A stretch of 64,000 nt of DNA from Apostichopus japonicus (Eukaryota; Echinodermata; Holothuroidea; Aspidochirotida; Stichopodidae): positions 9,447,501 through 9,511,500 of the forward strand of contig NC_092568.1 in assembly GCF_037975245.1 (NCBI RefSeq). The letters are read 5' to 3'. Both the position numbers and the translations under genes were made by a program. Below, piece after piece: positions 12,057-27,000 of this stretch (position 1 is the stretch's first letter; every line of letters starts with the position of its first letter). The notes under the pieces are model-generated. The model made no database searches, had not been told where the DNA came from, and worked only from the letters and a program-made list of their open reading frames with translations.

Positions 12057-15000
12057 GTGAGGATTTACTCTAAGATACTGCTTTTGTATGTAACAGCACT
12101 GATTTTTACATAAATGCATAAATGTTTTCAGCATTTTAAAAGACTTTCAAAATGTGCTTTTATGACATTTGATAACAGGTTAACTTCATTTTGTGTGTAG
12201 CTGTGTGTGTCTGTGTTTTGTTTGGTCCATGAAATTCACCAAACTTGAAATATATATATGTGTCTCTGTTCCATTTCAGGAAGACCCATTTTTGTGCACT
12301 TTGCAAACAAAGCTGGACATCCTTACCAGATTATGGGGTACATCTCATCAGTAGATATCACAAAAATGCTGCTCTAAAGCGGCTTCAGATACTGAAGCAA
12401 GCTAATCTCGAGCCAAAAATTCCTAACAGACAGTCCGATTCATTGTGAGTACTGGCCTAATGATACTTTACTGTGTAGGAGGGGAGAGACAGGGGGGCCA
12501 CTCCCAGTTCTGGAAAAACCTCAAAATTGCACCCATTTTCATAAAATGTGTCCCCCTATTGACACAAAAGATATCCTTTTCCCATTCTCCCATTCCCACA
12601 GTTAAGAACTGCCCTGTGGAAAAGATCAGTAATACATTAGGTACTTTTGATGGAAGCACAGGTTATAAGGGTTCACAGTGTTAAATATTGTGAAAACCTT
12701 TTTGGAAATTCATCTTCATCATGTACTACTGTATGCTACACCTAATGTTTAAAGTGGCAGTTCCCTGATATAACATTCTGCATAATATATAGGATATATA
12801 CCAGAATAAGTAAACCATTTGAAAGTTTTCTTCCGCATATACTGTCCAGGCAAGTAACCACTGGGAGGGTCTTTACTCTGGTTTTCTCTTGGGGGAGGGG
12901 GTTGGATTGAGATATTTACAAACTTTTCTCTTGTAACCTGTAGTTTATTCCAGTAAATAATCTGTTGAAGTGTGTTTTGTATGTTTCTGGTTGAATATGA
13001 ATATATGAAACACATCTGGACTATTATTTAAAAGTGGACGACCAAGGATTTTTAAGAATGCTCTTTTTTTGTTTTGTTCTTGTGTCGTGATAGCCAATTC
13101 AGAGAGCCGATTGAGAGGATATCCTCAAGAAATGATGAAAGGAAGTCTTCAGTTAAAGATAGTGCCATTTCCATGTCTGAGAGAACACCACTCAGCAGCT
13201 CCTCTGAAAGTAGAATTTCGCCTGAAACACCATTGTCCGAAACGTTCAGAGAAATAAGTGTAAGGTCATCTTACCGGCTCACTCACGTCAAGGACGTCTC
13301 ATACACGAGAAGTTCCCGAGAGAGGCGGTCCGCTCCTTACCACTGGCCTACCCAGAGGGATCGATTATCCAGCAAGGAATTAAGGACGGAATTTCCTCCC
13401 TCAATTAGGGCATGCAGATGGGAGGGTTCAAACGATGTGTTTCGCCAACGATTTCCAGAGGATAAGTTGAAATCATGGAGAGAAGAGAGAAGAGCCGCTC
13501 ATCTTTCGAGACCGATTCCAAGAGAAAAGAATTTCGGCTCCTCCTCAACTTTGAGAAAGCCAGAGAGGTTTAATGATCATGATTTTGCTATGGAAGGGAT
13601 GACACTCTTTGAGAACCGTTCCAGTTTTGACTCTGATCGGTTTTGTGGTAGAGGCTTCAGCAACGATGGCCCATCACCTTTTGCTTTGGAGGGAAGAGAG
13701 CACGAGCTTCGACGGAATTACGAAGATTCTGTGAATCCTGAAATAGACAGATTGCCACAGAGAACGGAAATCTCCAACTCTTATTGTCATACTGATTTGC
13801 CTAATGTAGAAACTGAATATTCTGACAGACAAAAGTGGCCCTCTACTAGGCAGAATGCAATCTCTAATAGACAAAGGGAGACCCCTAACCGACAAAAGGT
13901 GATAACAACTACCAGAAGAAATGAACCAACAAGGAAACAAAAGGAGCCCCCTACAAGAAACATTGAACACTCTACTAGACAAAGCAAACCCTCTACCCAA
14001 CAAAGTGGGTCCTCTACTGTACAAAATGTGTCCTCAACTAGACAATGTGGGTCCTCTTCTGTACAAAGTGTGTCCTCAACTGGGCAAAGTGGGTCCTCTA
14101 CTGTACAAAGTGTGTCCTCAGCTAGACAACATGAACCCTCTACCAGAAAAACCGGGCCCTCTATCAGAAAAACTGGGCCCTCTATCAGAGAAGTGTCATC
14201 TAACAAACAAAATGAGCCCACTACCAAACAAAATGGGCCCTCTAGTGCACCAAGTGTACCCTCTACCAGAAAAAACGGGCCCTCTATCAGAAAAACCGGG
14301 CCCTCTATCAGAGAAGTGTCATCTAACAAACAAAATGAGCCCACTACCAAGCAAAATGGGCCCTCTACTACACCAAGTGTACCCTCTACCAGAAAAAACG
14401 GGCCCTCTATCAGAAAAACCGGGACCTCTATCAGAGAAGTGTCATCTAACAAACAAAATGAGCCCACTACCAAACAAAATGGGCCCTCTAGTGCACAATC
14501 TGAACCCTCTACGGAAAAAATTGGGCCCCCTGTCAGACCAGTATCCTCAGTCAAGCAAAATGGGCCTTCTACCACACCAAGAAGATCCTGTACCAGACCA
14601 AATGGGCCTTCTACCAGACAAGATGGGCCTTCTACCAGACGAGATGGGCCTCCTATCTTACGAGATGGGCCTCCTATCATACGAGATGGTCCCTCTCTCA
14701 GACAAGTGAACTCTACCAAATCAAATGAACCCTCTACAAGACAAAGTGAGCCTTCTGCTATGCCGAATGTTCCTCCTACAGGGAGAGATAAAGTGGGGAG
14801 TACAAGCCAAACATCTGTAGAACTACAGATGGCAGTTTCCTCGGAAGAAAATTACCAAAGTCAGGTGAAGATGAAAGATATTGCAAGTGTTGCAGTGACA
14901 GAAAACAGCAGCGTAAGGTTCGGCAAGTCTGTGGATAGTGAGAAAACACTGACCGGAGATAACAGCGATGGAAGCTCGGCTCTTGTGCCGGAAACACCAA

Positions 15001-18000
15001 GGGAAAGGACTGGCGTCATTGGAACAGGCATCACTGGTTCCGATGGTAGCAATAGCAACATGTCAGCGATAGCAAAGACACCTTGCGTGGAATCAGTAAG
15101 CCGTGTAGTTGGGAGAGATAAGGTTATCTGCCGAAAGGAGACGTTGGGGGATTCTAGAGAAAGCACCACAGCAACAGTACCACAGGTGTCAATGCGACAT
15201 GTAATTAACACACCAAAGGAAGCTGGTGTCTCGTCTAAAAAGGACAAGAATCATGGTGGATCTGAAAACAAACAGACAACCATAACTGATGGACTGTCTG
15301 CAAGTGCTCGAGCTAGAGTGGACCTCTCTGCTAAGCGGAAGGATTTGCAAGGTTCAGGTGTAAGAACTGCAACCAGTAGAAATAGTTCTGCGGCGAGTAT
15401 CGCCGGTTTGATAGAGAACAATTTGTCTACGATTCAGAGTCTTTCCGTAAGTGCAGATAAATCCTCCTACACAGTCAGCAGAAGTTCCCAAGCCCCAAGT
15501 CATGAAGTACCTACTCACTGTTCTCCCGATCTGGGTAAAGACAAAGAACCTTCAGCCACCGAAGGAAGCAGCCTAAGAATGAGCGACGTTAGCCAACAAA
15601 AACCTCAGTCGGGCATAAACAGTGCCAACAGTCCACAGCAAGGAAATGTGCCAAAACATTCCTCTCGTGGTGATGCAGATTCCGTTTCCAGTGATAAACC
15701 CTCCAGTAGCAATGCACCCTTGTGCGGAAAAACAACCAATGTGCCAAGCGCTACCTGCAAATTAATCACTGCCTATATAAGAGACAAGTCCCTTGGTAAT
15801 AAATCTAGTGATAATAACATTCTCATCCCTGATTTGATACAGAAACATGTAGAGAAACTGCAAAGATATCGTTCTGCTCAACCGAATCTGACATCCTCAC
15901 GCGTCCAGCACCATCCTAGTCAGCACTTGGACTTGGCGTTGTCCGACCTAAAGCACGTGCTCTTGCATCTCTTTGAACAACCTGTATCTAACCACCGGAA
16001 GAAACTTCAAGAGGCACAACTCAAGAAATTGTTTGCAAATGCCAGCAAAACGTCAGAGCGGTTTAAACGATTCGGGGTCCATCTGGAAAGTTTGGACCCA
16101 GATGACAGCGAAATGATCAAAATGTTGGAAAGATTGACCGAAGAGGACTTGGAACTCTTGTCCAAAGAGGACTCGAAGGAAGACTTGCAGGAACTGCTCT
16201 CACTCTTTGAGCTTGCCGAAGAGCCTCCTCCATCGAGTGGAAACAGTCAGGCCACTAATGAGGGCACAGACGGTGGTCAGATGCGCCACAGGGTGATTGG
16301 GAACGGAAGCAGTACGGATGCGGAGAGGAGAAAGGATCCTGAAACTACGAGTCCAGCTCGTGGAGGATCCACAAGCGACAACAGTTCTTCGGATGTAGAA
16401 ATCATCCAATCCGTTCAGATGGAAATCGTCGTCTCGTCGGAGAGTGAGGAGGAAGAGGATGAGGTGACAAAGTTGCCAACGTTGCCAACATTACCAATGT
16501 CTCAGACTGTAAGTGCTGCCTGCTTCACTATTTTATCACACGTTCTCGTCTTTCACATTGATTCATTATAGTTGTGATAGGTCGTTAATAGGAGTAGCAA
16601 GTACCAATAATTTATTCATGGTGTCGTGATAATGATGTAATTGTTTTATTTTTCAACTATCAGTTTCATAAATTGGCTCCAACTGTACCTTTCAAATGTC
16701 CCCTTGAGGTCCGTTTCTTTTTTATAAGAGTTTGGCGAATATTTCTGTGTCTTTATATTCATGTCTTATATTCATGCTGTCTCTCTTTAATCATTCAAGC
16801 TGGATAACTAAATTCGTTTAAGCCGATTAATATTATTTAATTTTGAACAATCCATTTGTAGTGTAAAGAACGTACCCAAAGGAAGGAATCTGAACGTTTT
16901 ATCTGTTTAATATTCAGAACACTGAAAGTATAATTTGCATTACTGTAGACTATATGTAGTCCACTAAAATGGTACCATCCAGAAAAATGCACAAGGTCAT
17001 AAAGTTGAGCTGGGTTTGGGAATGAAACGTAACATTTCTCTTTTCACGTGTGGGACCCCTTGTCCCTTCTGCATTTGTTTAAACAGTTAAGAACAACACA
17101 GCAGCTAAGTGGTAGTAGTCACAAAATGTGAGGGGGTTTCAAATTAAATGTATGACTATTTCATGGCTGGGTGATAACGAGGCAAATGCACCACCTAATG
17201 CAACTCCGCACAATTTGAAGGCCCGTGCAAATAATGAGGTGTGACCAAAAGGTGCGGTCGTGAAATAATATTTGGCGGGTCTGTAAAACCATCTACAATC
17301 CTGTTTCGTTTGGAGGTTGCCGATGGAGATAAATTAAATTGATTTTGATGGAAAAGAGGAAAGAAATTTGAAATTTCTGGGTTGGGCTTTCTGGGTCGTG
17401 TCCAATGAAACTGGTGCGTGATCCCTTGTTACAAGTTTTGTAAGGTACTGTGGTTTCTGACTGGCGCCTCCAGCAAGGAAATGGCTAGATAGGGAACACC
17501 ACCAACTAAGAGCTGGTTAGCTCAGCTGGTAGAGTGCTGGGCTAGTAGCCCCAGAGGCTACCGACCGTTGGCATCCCATGCTAGTCATAGTCACAGTCAG
17601 CTTCCCATTATTCATTTACATACATTAATTAATTATTCTTTTCATTTTGTAACACAAAAAGTCCTCATAGCCGACATTTCATGAATCGTGAGCCTCGACT
17701 CTGAGTCTTAGGGGTGGGAGTCGTCGGGACTGTCCTTGTGGTGGATCGTGGGTAATAATAGGAATTAGTCTTATATAGAGCAGAATCCAAAAAAAAAGTT
17801 GCTCAATGCACTCTACAGGGTTAGTGGTTCTAACAGTTTGCAGACTTGCTGACTTTTCAATACAGGAGACAGTATGTTTGGTTTTGTTTAGTTTAGTCAT
17901 AGGATTTAGTAACAATGTTTCAAAGTGAAGGTACCGTACGGAGCTATACTTTTCATCATTCTTGATGTTGACTTTTGCTCCATTAGGTACCATCAGAAGA

Positions 18001-21000
18001 AGCAGACAACTCATTACATGGCCAAGTCTTTCAGCTATCCCTAAAGGAGACAGAATTTCAACAGCAGTTGAAAGCCATCCGGAAAGAACAGAAGGTCTTA
18101 GAAGAGAGGATAAAGTGTGATACCGCCAAGGTCGTCTCGTTGAAGAAGACCAAGGTTGAGGTAAGCCAAGCCAGAGAAGCTGGCATCACAGTGTAGATAC
18201 TAAAATAGTGGGAAAAACGCTAACATCTAACTCATCAATATTGATGCTTGTTGGATCCGTTTAACATAAAATGGCTGAAAAATATGATGAATCCGTGTAC
18301 ACAGACTGAAATATAAAATTGAATTTGTGTAGCAGAACTTTTTGTTTATGTTCTGTAGCCATTTGTTATGTGATGCTGGATAAATTTTGTTATCTGCATT
18401 TTCACAGCAAGATATTTATTTCGTTGATGTCATAAAAGGAATTATATCAAATGTCACTATTGAAGTTCCACCTATTAATATATTATATCTGTTGAAAAAA
18501 ATACTTAACAATGCTTGAGTTGTACTTTGGTGAATTGACAAATCCGAAAATTCTAAGATCAATATTTTCTGACTATCGATGGAAGGTATCGATTGAGGGT
18601 AAAGTGTTCCAAGGTCAGAACTTTGTATTAAAAGCATTGGAAGATGAATTTGATATTAATGTAGATTTTTCTATGGTCAGGATTTTCGCAGGCTTAGAAT
18701 TTCATAAGTTGCTAAAACATGCATCAGCTGGCTAAAATCGAGTTCCCAGAGATGCCAACCAGTACGGTTTTATCTTATTTAGTACGATAAAACAAGTGAA
18801 ATACGATAATACGATATTGCCTCTTGAAAATACGATTTTTCATCTTTCCAAATTTTTTTTTTTTTTTTTTTAAAGAAGCGGAATTGCATATAAACATGTA
18901 CAAGTAACCCCCCAAACCCCAACAAACACGTTGAACAACGCCTTCATGGGCGGGAAATACGCGGAATCTGCAGAGCTTTTACAATCTTCTCATTAAATGT
19001 TAATGAAAAAGCAAACATTTTACTTGCCCGTTCTTACCAGTAAAACATTTTTCTGACATTTTAATGGCCCAGGGCCAACAGGCCAGTGGTAGTGTTGAGT
19101 TTTTGTGAAAATCTGATATATCTCTCCAAGATCTGATTTTTTATGATGTTCAGTCTGTTTTTTTTGTGTCAAGAGGTTGGCATCTCTGAGATCCTACTGG
19201 CATTTTCCTGAATTACAGACACATCAGTTACTGTGCAGGCTTCTGAGAGCAGCCCAATAACGATTGATGATAATAAGCAGTAATGTAGGGCTTATGTTTT
19301 TTTTTGTGAGGGGTAGTAATTTTATAGGTGTTAAGGTTATCTATTTTCTTTGATGGGAGTACTCTATTCGATTAAGCCCAAAAGGGTTTCTTAGTTTACT
19401 TCCTTTCACATTTTTTACTTATTTACAGTTATATTGTCTTGTTCATCATGTTATACAATGTGAAGAAACAAATAAAATAAAAAATAAATAAAAATATGTT
19501 TGGTACGGAAGTTATGCAAGTTTTGTGCAGATGATTGTTACCCGACTCTGTTCTTAAAGAGGATATTCTTGTTCGCAAACAATGTTAAACTTGAAGAGAA
19601 AAATATTCCTGCCTGTTTTATATTGTTTTATTGAGAATCTCATCTCATTATCTTGTCTCTAACTTCAAATAGGGTTGATTGAATGTAAATCTATTATGGC
19701 TGGCTGAACTTTCTTCAGCAACTCCAGAAAACTGGATCACAGTAGCAGGTCTATGATGTCATTTGGGCAAATGCTCTTCAAGAGCTTTACTAAGGCTATT
19801 ATGTTTTTTAGCCTTTGAATCTGATACATTCGGAAATTTTGCTTAGCTGTACAAATTTTCTTTTCCCCTGTGGGTAAATAATTGACAAATTATAAAGAAA
19901 AAACAAAGACATTTTTCAGCTGAAGAGCCCTGATGAACGAAATATTGCAAACTTTCAAAAATTCATGTCTTTCCGCTACAAACTGATATGAGGATGCGGT
20001 TTTCAGCTAAAGATTAAGACAATTTTTGGCAATTTTGCTAAGCGATCAACTTCAACCACCAAAGTACCCTAAAAGCAGGCATGAGCTTTTTCCGCGTATT
20101 CGCGGAATATCCGTGATTACTTTTGTACCTCAGGGACAAAAACTATTATCCTAACACACTGTAGCATATGCAAACTGGAGCCTTTACCGCAATTGTTGCA
20201 AAGTTGGGTGATTTTTCTTTTACCGCAGGCTCTTCCCTGTATAAGTGTCTGTTTGGAGAAAAATGCATGTGTATTTTGCTCTTCAACTGTCAAATGATTA
20301 AATCCAATGGCAATTAGCTAGTAAATAGCCTGAATCTCAAGGCCCGTAAATTCTGACCACTAATTTGTTCTTTACCAAATACAACATTTTCTATATTTTC
20401 AGGTTTTTGTTTGTTTGTACCAACAGTAGTTGAGTCATATTTCTTTTTCAATGATCAGTACCTACGTTATTCCTATTTGTATCACTGTTGTGTTTTACTT
20501 TCAGATGAAAAAGAAAATGAAACTCTTGCGAAAGAACAGACTGAAGCTTACTAAAGGTACAATAAATCAGATTTTTCAAGCAAACAAAATACGTTGCTGG
20601 TTTCGAGTGAAGGAAATGATGAAAGCAACTGTTTGAGAATATGCGAAAGATCAATGATTTCTTTTCTACCTCGGGGGACAAAAACTATTATCCTAACACA
20701 CTGTAGCATAAGCAAACTGGAGCCTATACTGCAATATTTGCAAAGTTCTGTGATTTTTTTTTTACCCCAGGCTCATCCCTGATTTATAGGTAAATTCAGT
20801 GTTTTATTTCAGCAATGGCTTTTCAACATACCCTAACCATACCCTCAATTATCTCTTACAGGTCACACAACACTGCCACAGCCGGCTATCAATACGGTTG
20901 TCGAAGGTGGAAGTTTTCTGGCCTCCTCAAGAAACAGTTTAATAGATATGGCTGTTGCAGGAGCTCAACAGCAGAATGAAAGTAGTATCAGGTCCATGCC

Positions 21001-24000
21001 TCTCACCAGCCAAGAGGTCTTGCTCCCTCACTCTGGGTCGGGGAGTGTTTTGACACCAACTCAGATAATGACAGCAGGAAACGTTCACATGATACATCAA
21101 GCTTCACCATCTTCACATGACCCCACTGTACCCAGAGATCTTGATGCCAGCAATACCTCTGTCAGTCAAGCACCCAACCAGATGTTTAAACAGTTTACTA
21201 TTCCTCCCTCAGCCATGGGTATCTCCATTCAGAGATTGTCAAACGAAGATTTATTGATGCTTGCCAGACAAGATTTGTTAAATAGTGCTCAGACATCCCA
21301 GGTTCCCAGCTCCTTTATGTTTGGAGTAGCTCCAAGTGCACAGATCACCTCCAATGCTATGGCCGCTTCCAGTGATCAGTCTGGCCTTGAAACACCCCAG
21401 CTTATAGAAGGTTTAAGACCACAAGGGGTTGGAACCGGCCCGGTTGGATCTCTGGGTGCTGAAAAAGTCAACAAGCTAGGTCTAGGGAATGCTCAGCGGC
21501 CCAGTCTGGGGGTCACCAACCTCTCCCAGACTCCTAAGGCAATAGGACGAGGAAATGCTCAGCAGCCAAGTCAGAAGGTAGGCACCATGTCACAGACTCC
21601 TAACGCTGTTGGACCAGGGAATGCCCTCCAACGAAGTCAGAAGGTAGGCACCATATCACAGACTCCTAATGTTGTAGGACCAGGGAATGCCCTCCAACCA
21701 AGTCAGAGGGTAGGCACCATGTCACAGACTCCTAATGCTGTTGGACCAGTGAATGCCCTCCAACCAAGTCAGCGGGAAGGCACCATGTCACAGACTCCTA
21801 ATTCTGTTGGACCAGGGAATGCCCTCCAACGAAGTCAGAAGGTAGGCACCATGTCACAGACTCCTAATGTTGTAGGACCAGGGAATGCCCTCCAACCAAG
21901 TCAGAGGGTAGGCACCATGTCACAGACTCCTAATGCTGTTGGACCAGTGAATGCCCTCCAACCAAGTCAGAGGGAAGGCACCATGTCACAGACTCCTAAT
22001 GTTGGTGGACCAGCAAATGTCCTCCAACCAAGTCAGAAGGTAGGCACCATGTCACAGACTCCTAATGTTGTAGGACCAGGGAATGCCCTCCAACCAAGTC
22101 AGAGGGTAGGCACCATGTCACAGACTCCAAATGCTGTTGGACCAGGGAATGCCCTCCAACCAAGTCAGAGGGTAGGCACCATGTCACAGACTCCTAATGT
22201 TGTAGGACCAGGGAAAGCCCTCCAATCAAGTAAGGGGGTAGGCACCATGTCACAGACTCTTAATGCTGTTGGACCAGTGAATGTCCTCCAACCAAGTAAA
22301 GAGGTGGACACCTTATCACAGACTCCTAATGTTGTAGGACCAGGGAATGCCCTCCAACCAAGTCAGAGGGAAGGCACCATGTCACAGACTCCAAATGTTG
22401 TAGGACCAGTGAATGCCCTCCAACCAAGTCAGAGGGTAGGCACCGTCTCCCAGACCCCTAACGCAGTAAGACTAAGAAATGCTCAACAGCCAAGTCAGGT
22501 GGTTGCCACCCACTCCCAAGCTCATAAAGCAGAAGGACCAGGAAATGCTCAACAACCAAGTCAGGGGATAGGCAGCCTCATACCTCTCACATTAACACCG
22601 CAAGTAACAAGTTCATCATCCTATGGAGGACAACTTCCTGTAACCTCCAGTAGAGAGAACGCTCTCGCACAGTCAGTTCCAGGAAGTTTGGCAGTTGACA
22701 TTCCATATCCTGTCAGCATTTCAAAAGTGATGCCGACTGCTACATCACTGGAGGCTAATCCTCCACAGATGCTTCAAGAGGAAGGACACCAAGGTGTGAT
22801 CATCAAAACAGAACCAGAGGCCGATCATCTGGTAGAAACAGAGAGAAGTGAGGAGAGGCCTCAGCCATCTAGTGAACATGGAATGACTGCCAGCACAAGG
22901 AGCCCATCAGATCAGATTCCCGCCAGAAGCAGTTCAAATCAACCAACACCAGTAGAGTACGGTACAAGCTCTTCGGTCCGCAGTCCAAAACCCACTCAAG
23001 TCAAAAGTCGTAAAACTTTTGTCAAACAATACACTTCCAAGCGAAAATGCAGACTGGCTGAGAGCCAACTTCCGGCCAGCAAGAGGTTGAATAAAGGATC
23101 TAAGGAAAGGAAAGGAGATGAGAATGATGCCAATAGAAGCGAAATGCAACTAAAAGTGTTGTTAAAATCCTGTCTGCCGAAGGGTCAACTTCTTCCCACC
23201 GGCTCAGGTGTTGTTGACCCTTCATCGGTTGCCAACAGCTCCGATTCAAATAGTCGTTCACAAGGAATGGATGACGAAATACCCGTGACTAGCGAATATT
23301 CTCTACGTTCCGTGGGGAGTCGTCGTAATGCAGACGTTTTGTACCATATGAGGAGGCCACAATCAGGTAAAGCAAGGACAACCCCAAGAAGGACAGCACC
23401 AGCCCCAAATCTAAAGAAAAGTCAAATCCGACCAAAAAAAGTAGTGAACAATTCGTCCGGCATTGAGAATTCCAACAAGCAAAGTGGCAAGAGTCAAGAA
23501 GGAGCAGGAAGTCCATTCAGCTTTGACAACTTGCAAAAACAAATCCAGGAGCAGGGAGAGAGAGAAAGGCAACTTGAGGTATATAGATCTCGACTGGTCA
23601 AAAAACACATGAAGACAATCCAGAGTCTCCAGAGATTAGGTCTGTCCGAATTTTACATTCAGATCGCCAGAAAAGGAACACTGGCCAGCAGAGCTGAGAC
23701 TGTAATGCTCAGAAATGAAACAAAGAGGATGAGGCAGTTGAAAAAGGGTTCTGGCCAAATAATTGATCAACCCATCGTTAAACCCATACCACAACCAGCC
23801 AAAGACAAAAGGTAGCATATTCTGTACTACAGAAAACTTTAAAGTATTTTTCAAACATTACCCTCCACCCCACCCCCCTTTTTTTTGATGGTTTTCATTC
23901 ACATGTCATTTGCAGTGCACTCCACTAACCATCCCCTTTCTGGAAGGCGCGGAGGGGGGGGGGTTAGTTTTAGGTAGTGTAATGTATTAAAGGGTGTTAC

Positions 24001-27000
24001 TTTTGCACATTTTCTGTTCTGGAGGGGGTGGTTGGGGGGGGGACGTGAGGGGCTAGTTGAGGTATTGTAATGTTGTATGAAAGGGTGTTACTTTTGAACA
24101 TTTTCTTATTTTGGTGGGGGGTGAGGGGCTAGGTTTAGGTATTGCAAAGTTGTATCAAAGGGTTTCACTTTTGCACATTTTCTTATTCTGGAGGGGGTGT
24201 TGTTGTATTAAAGGATTTACAAGTTTGTATAGTCTCTTCACTTTTCATAACAAACATTAACAGTTATTTAGACTGACCAAACATTGGTTTTAGATGAAGC
24301 CTTATTACCTAATTTGCAGTTAGTAATTTTACTAGATTATTTTTAATAACTGCTTACGTAATAACTAACTCAAAGTGAATTACTGGAGGAAGAACATTGA
24401 ATGCAAAGATTGTTTCTTATCATCAACCTATCAAGCTTTTATTGGTGGTGTATAATTATCACAATAATTTTTTTGGGAGGGGGAGGGGGGGATGAGGCAG
24501 TGGGAGGATGGTGTGGAGAGCAGTGTTGAAGTTTAAGTTTTAATACATAGCCCTGTAAAATCTAGATGGATGGCTTGACTTAGTCTCAACAACGACAGTG
24601 CAGAGTGTAACAATTTTGTCTTTATGCAAAATACTTTTTTTGTGCATTTGCATGGTTGGACTTTACATTTGACATATTATATTGCTAAAACATAGTACTC
24701 AAAGGGAACACAACCCTTGTTAGAGAAAACTGGCGTGATCGGCTTCCCCGAACAGCTACAGAAAAAAACTGACTCCATTTAGGAGATGTCAGATTTAATG
24801 TTCCTTGACACACTGAATTGAGGACTTGATCAAGTCTAAATATAACATCATCAAGCCACATGTGCACACTGTTTTTATGTTCTTCTTAATGTATTATAAA
24901 GTTGATCTTCTGTAATGGAGGTAGATTTTGCAAGCGCTGAGATCTAAAATATTGAACCTCTTATAACATGCCCTAATGGGTGGCATTGGTTTCCCTGTCA
25001 ACACTGTTAACATGTTACCATGGAAATATGAAAATACGAAACAAAGAGAAGGTCAAAGTTTACAGGTTTAGAAAATGACAAGCCTAGGATATCGCCCAAC
25101 GGAACAGCATTTTTCTTGGCTGTTTTGGAGGAATCGTTCTTCACCAAAGATTGCTGTCATGTTTCATGCCATAGATGATGCTTTTTTGTTTCCAAACAAA
25201 TATAATTGGTGACAGCCCCCCTCTGCCCACCCCCCCAAAAGAAGGAGACCCTCCCCACTCCCTTGCAAGAAGAACAAACACATAAGTAAGATAATAAAGG
25301 AGTAAAGACAAGGTCCTCGGTTTTACATTAGAGATTGTTTGTACAACCAGTCGATTACCAAGTGATTTGCAGTGTCAGATTCTTTACCCCACAGCCTACT
25401 TCAAGAAGCACGCAGATTAAAAAGACAAGCCAAAGCTCAGAGGAAGAAAGCAGAGAAGTTAGAGGTGTATAAAAGTATTGGAATGCCAGCAGAGTTTGTA
25501 GCTATCATGGCAAAAGGACCTGAAGCAAGTAAGGAAGAGCAAAATGCTCTCAGGAAAGAGAGCAAGAACTATAAGAAGGAATATTTCGCAGGCAGGAGAG
25601 CATTGAGAAAAGAAAAAAAGTTGCGCCGGAGGGAAGAAAATCAGGCAAGACTAAGACTGCGTTCCGCTGCTCGAAAACAGTTTAAAGATCTCATTCTGCC
25701 TTCACTGAGCAGCGATAGAACGATAAAAACCGAGGGTGCAGGCCATCGATCCCAGCCGATAGAAAATGTGTGGTCATCGCAGAAAATGGCCGACAACCTG
25801 TGAGTGTTTAAGTTTATACATGCCATAGTGTTATTATTATTAATGTCAAAATCTTTGTGAACCTATATAACAGCTGGAAAAAACTATATACATATATATA
25901 TTTTATATATATTTTTTAAATCAGCTTTCAGTCACATGCCAGAAGGAAATTGAAAAAGTTTGTATTGCTGAGGTGACGACATTGTTGCTCGGGGAAATCC
26001 GGGGACATAATTGATTCCGACCCTCCCCATGTTGAAGAGGATTTTGAGGGCCTCATGATGTTTGGTAGCACTAAATGTTTCGAGCATGTCGGTCGAAATG
26101 CCCACGGTTCTGTATTACCTCCCCCAGAAATAGGCCATTTTGTCCAAATTGAAATTAATCTGGGAAATTTTACAAATTAGTCTTTTACTAAAATAGTTTC
26201 TAGGACAAAATGGAACAATTCTGGGGATGTTATTAATCCAGGGACAGAACATCGTCAATACATATGGAAACTGTTGTCTGGTCATTATTAAATCATTTTG
26301 CAAAAGAACTTTACCAGTCACTAGTCAAGATGAATATTATATCACCAAGGCATCATGAAAATCCATGGACATTCCCATGTCCCCATAAATTGGGCTTGTC
26401 TGGTCACAGTATTTATAACATCATTTTGCAAAAGAACTTTACCAGTCAGTGTCAAAAGGAATATTATATCACCAAGGCATCATGAAAATCCATGGACATT
26501 ACCATGTCCCCATAAATTGGGCTTGTCTGGTCACATGATTTATAACATCATTTTGCAAAAGAACTTTACCAGTCAGTGTCAAAATGAATATTATATCACC
26601 AAGGCATCATGAAAATCCATGGACATTCCTATGTCCTCATAAATTGGGCTTGTCTGGTCACATGATTTATAACATCATTTGCAAAAGAACTGACCCAGTC
26701 AGTGTCAAAATGAATATTATATCACCAAGGCATCATGAAAATCCATGGACATTACCATGTCCCCATAAATTGGGCTTGTCTGGTCACATGATTTATAACA
26801 TCATTTTGAAAAAGAACTGACCCAGTCAGTGTCAAAATGAATATTATATCACCAAGGCATCATGAAAATCCATGGACATTACCATGTCCCCATAAATTGG
26901 GCTTGTCTGGTCACATGATTTATAACATTTTGCAAAAGAACTGACCCAGTCAGTGTCAAAATGAATATTATCTCACCAAGGCATGAAAATCCATGGACAT

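Noticed and set aside
13787-14719. Open frame of 310 codons on the minus strand across ZNF106 exon 3, and a 262-codon + frame
   Set aside because: They exist only because the peptide-repeat DNA has few stops in any frame. They have no domain, and the sense frame fits the spliced ZNF106 gene.
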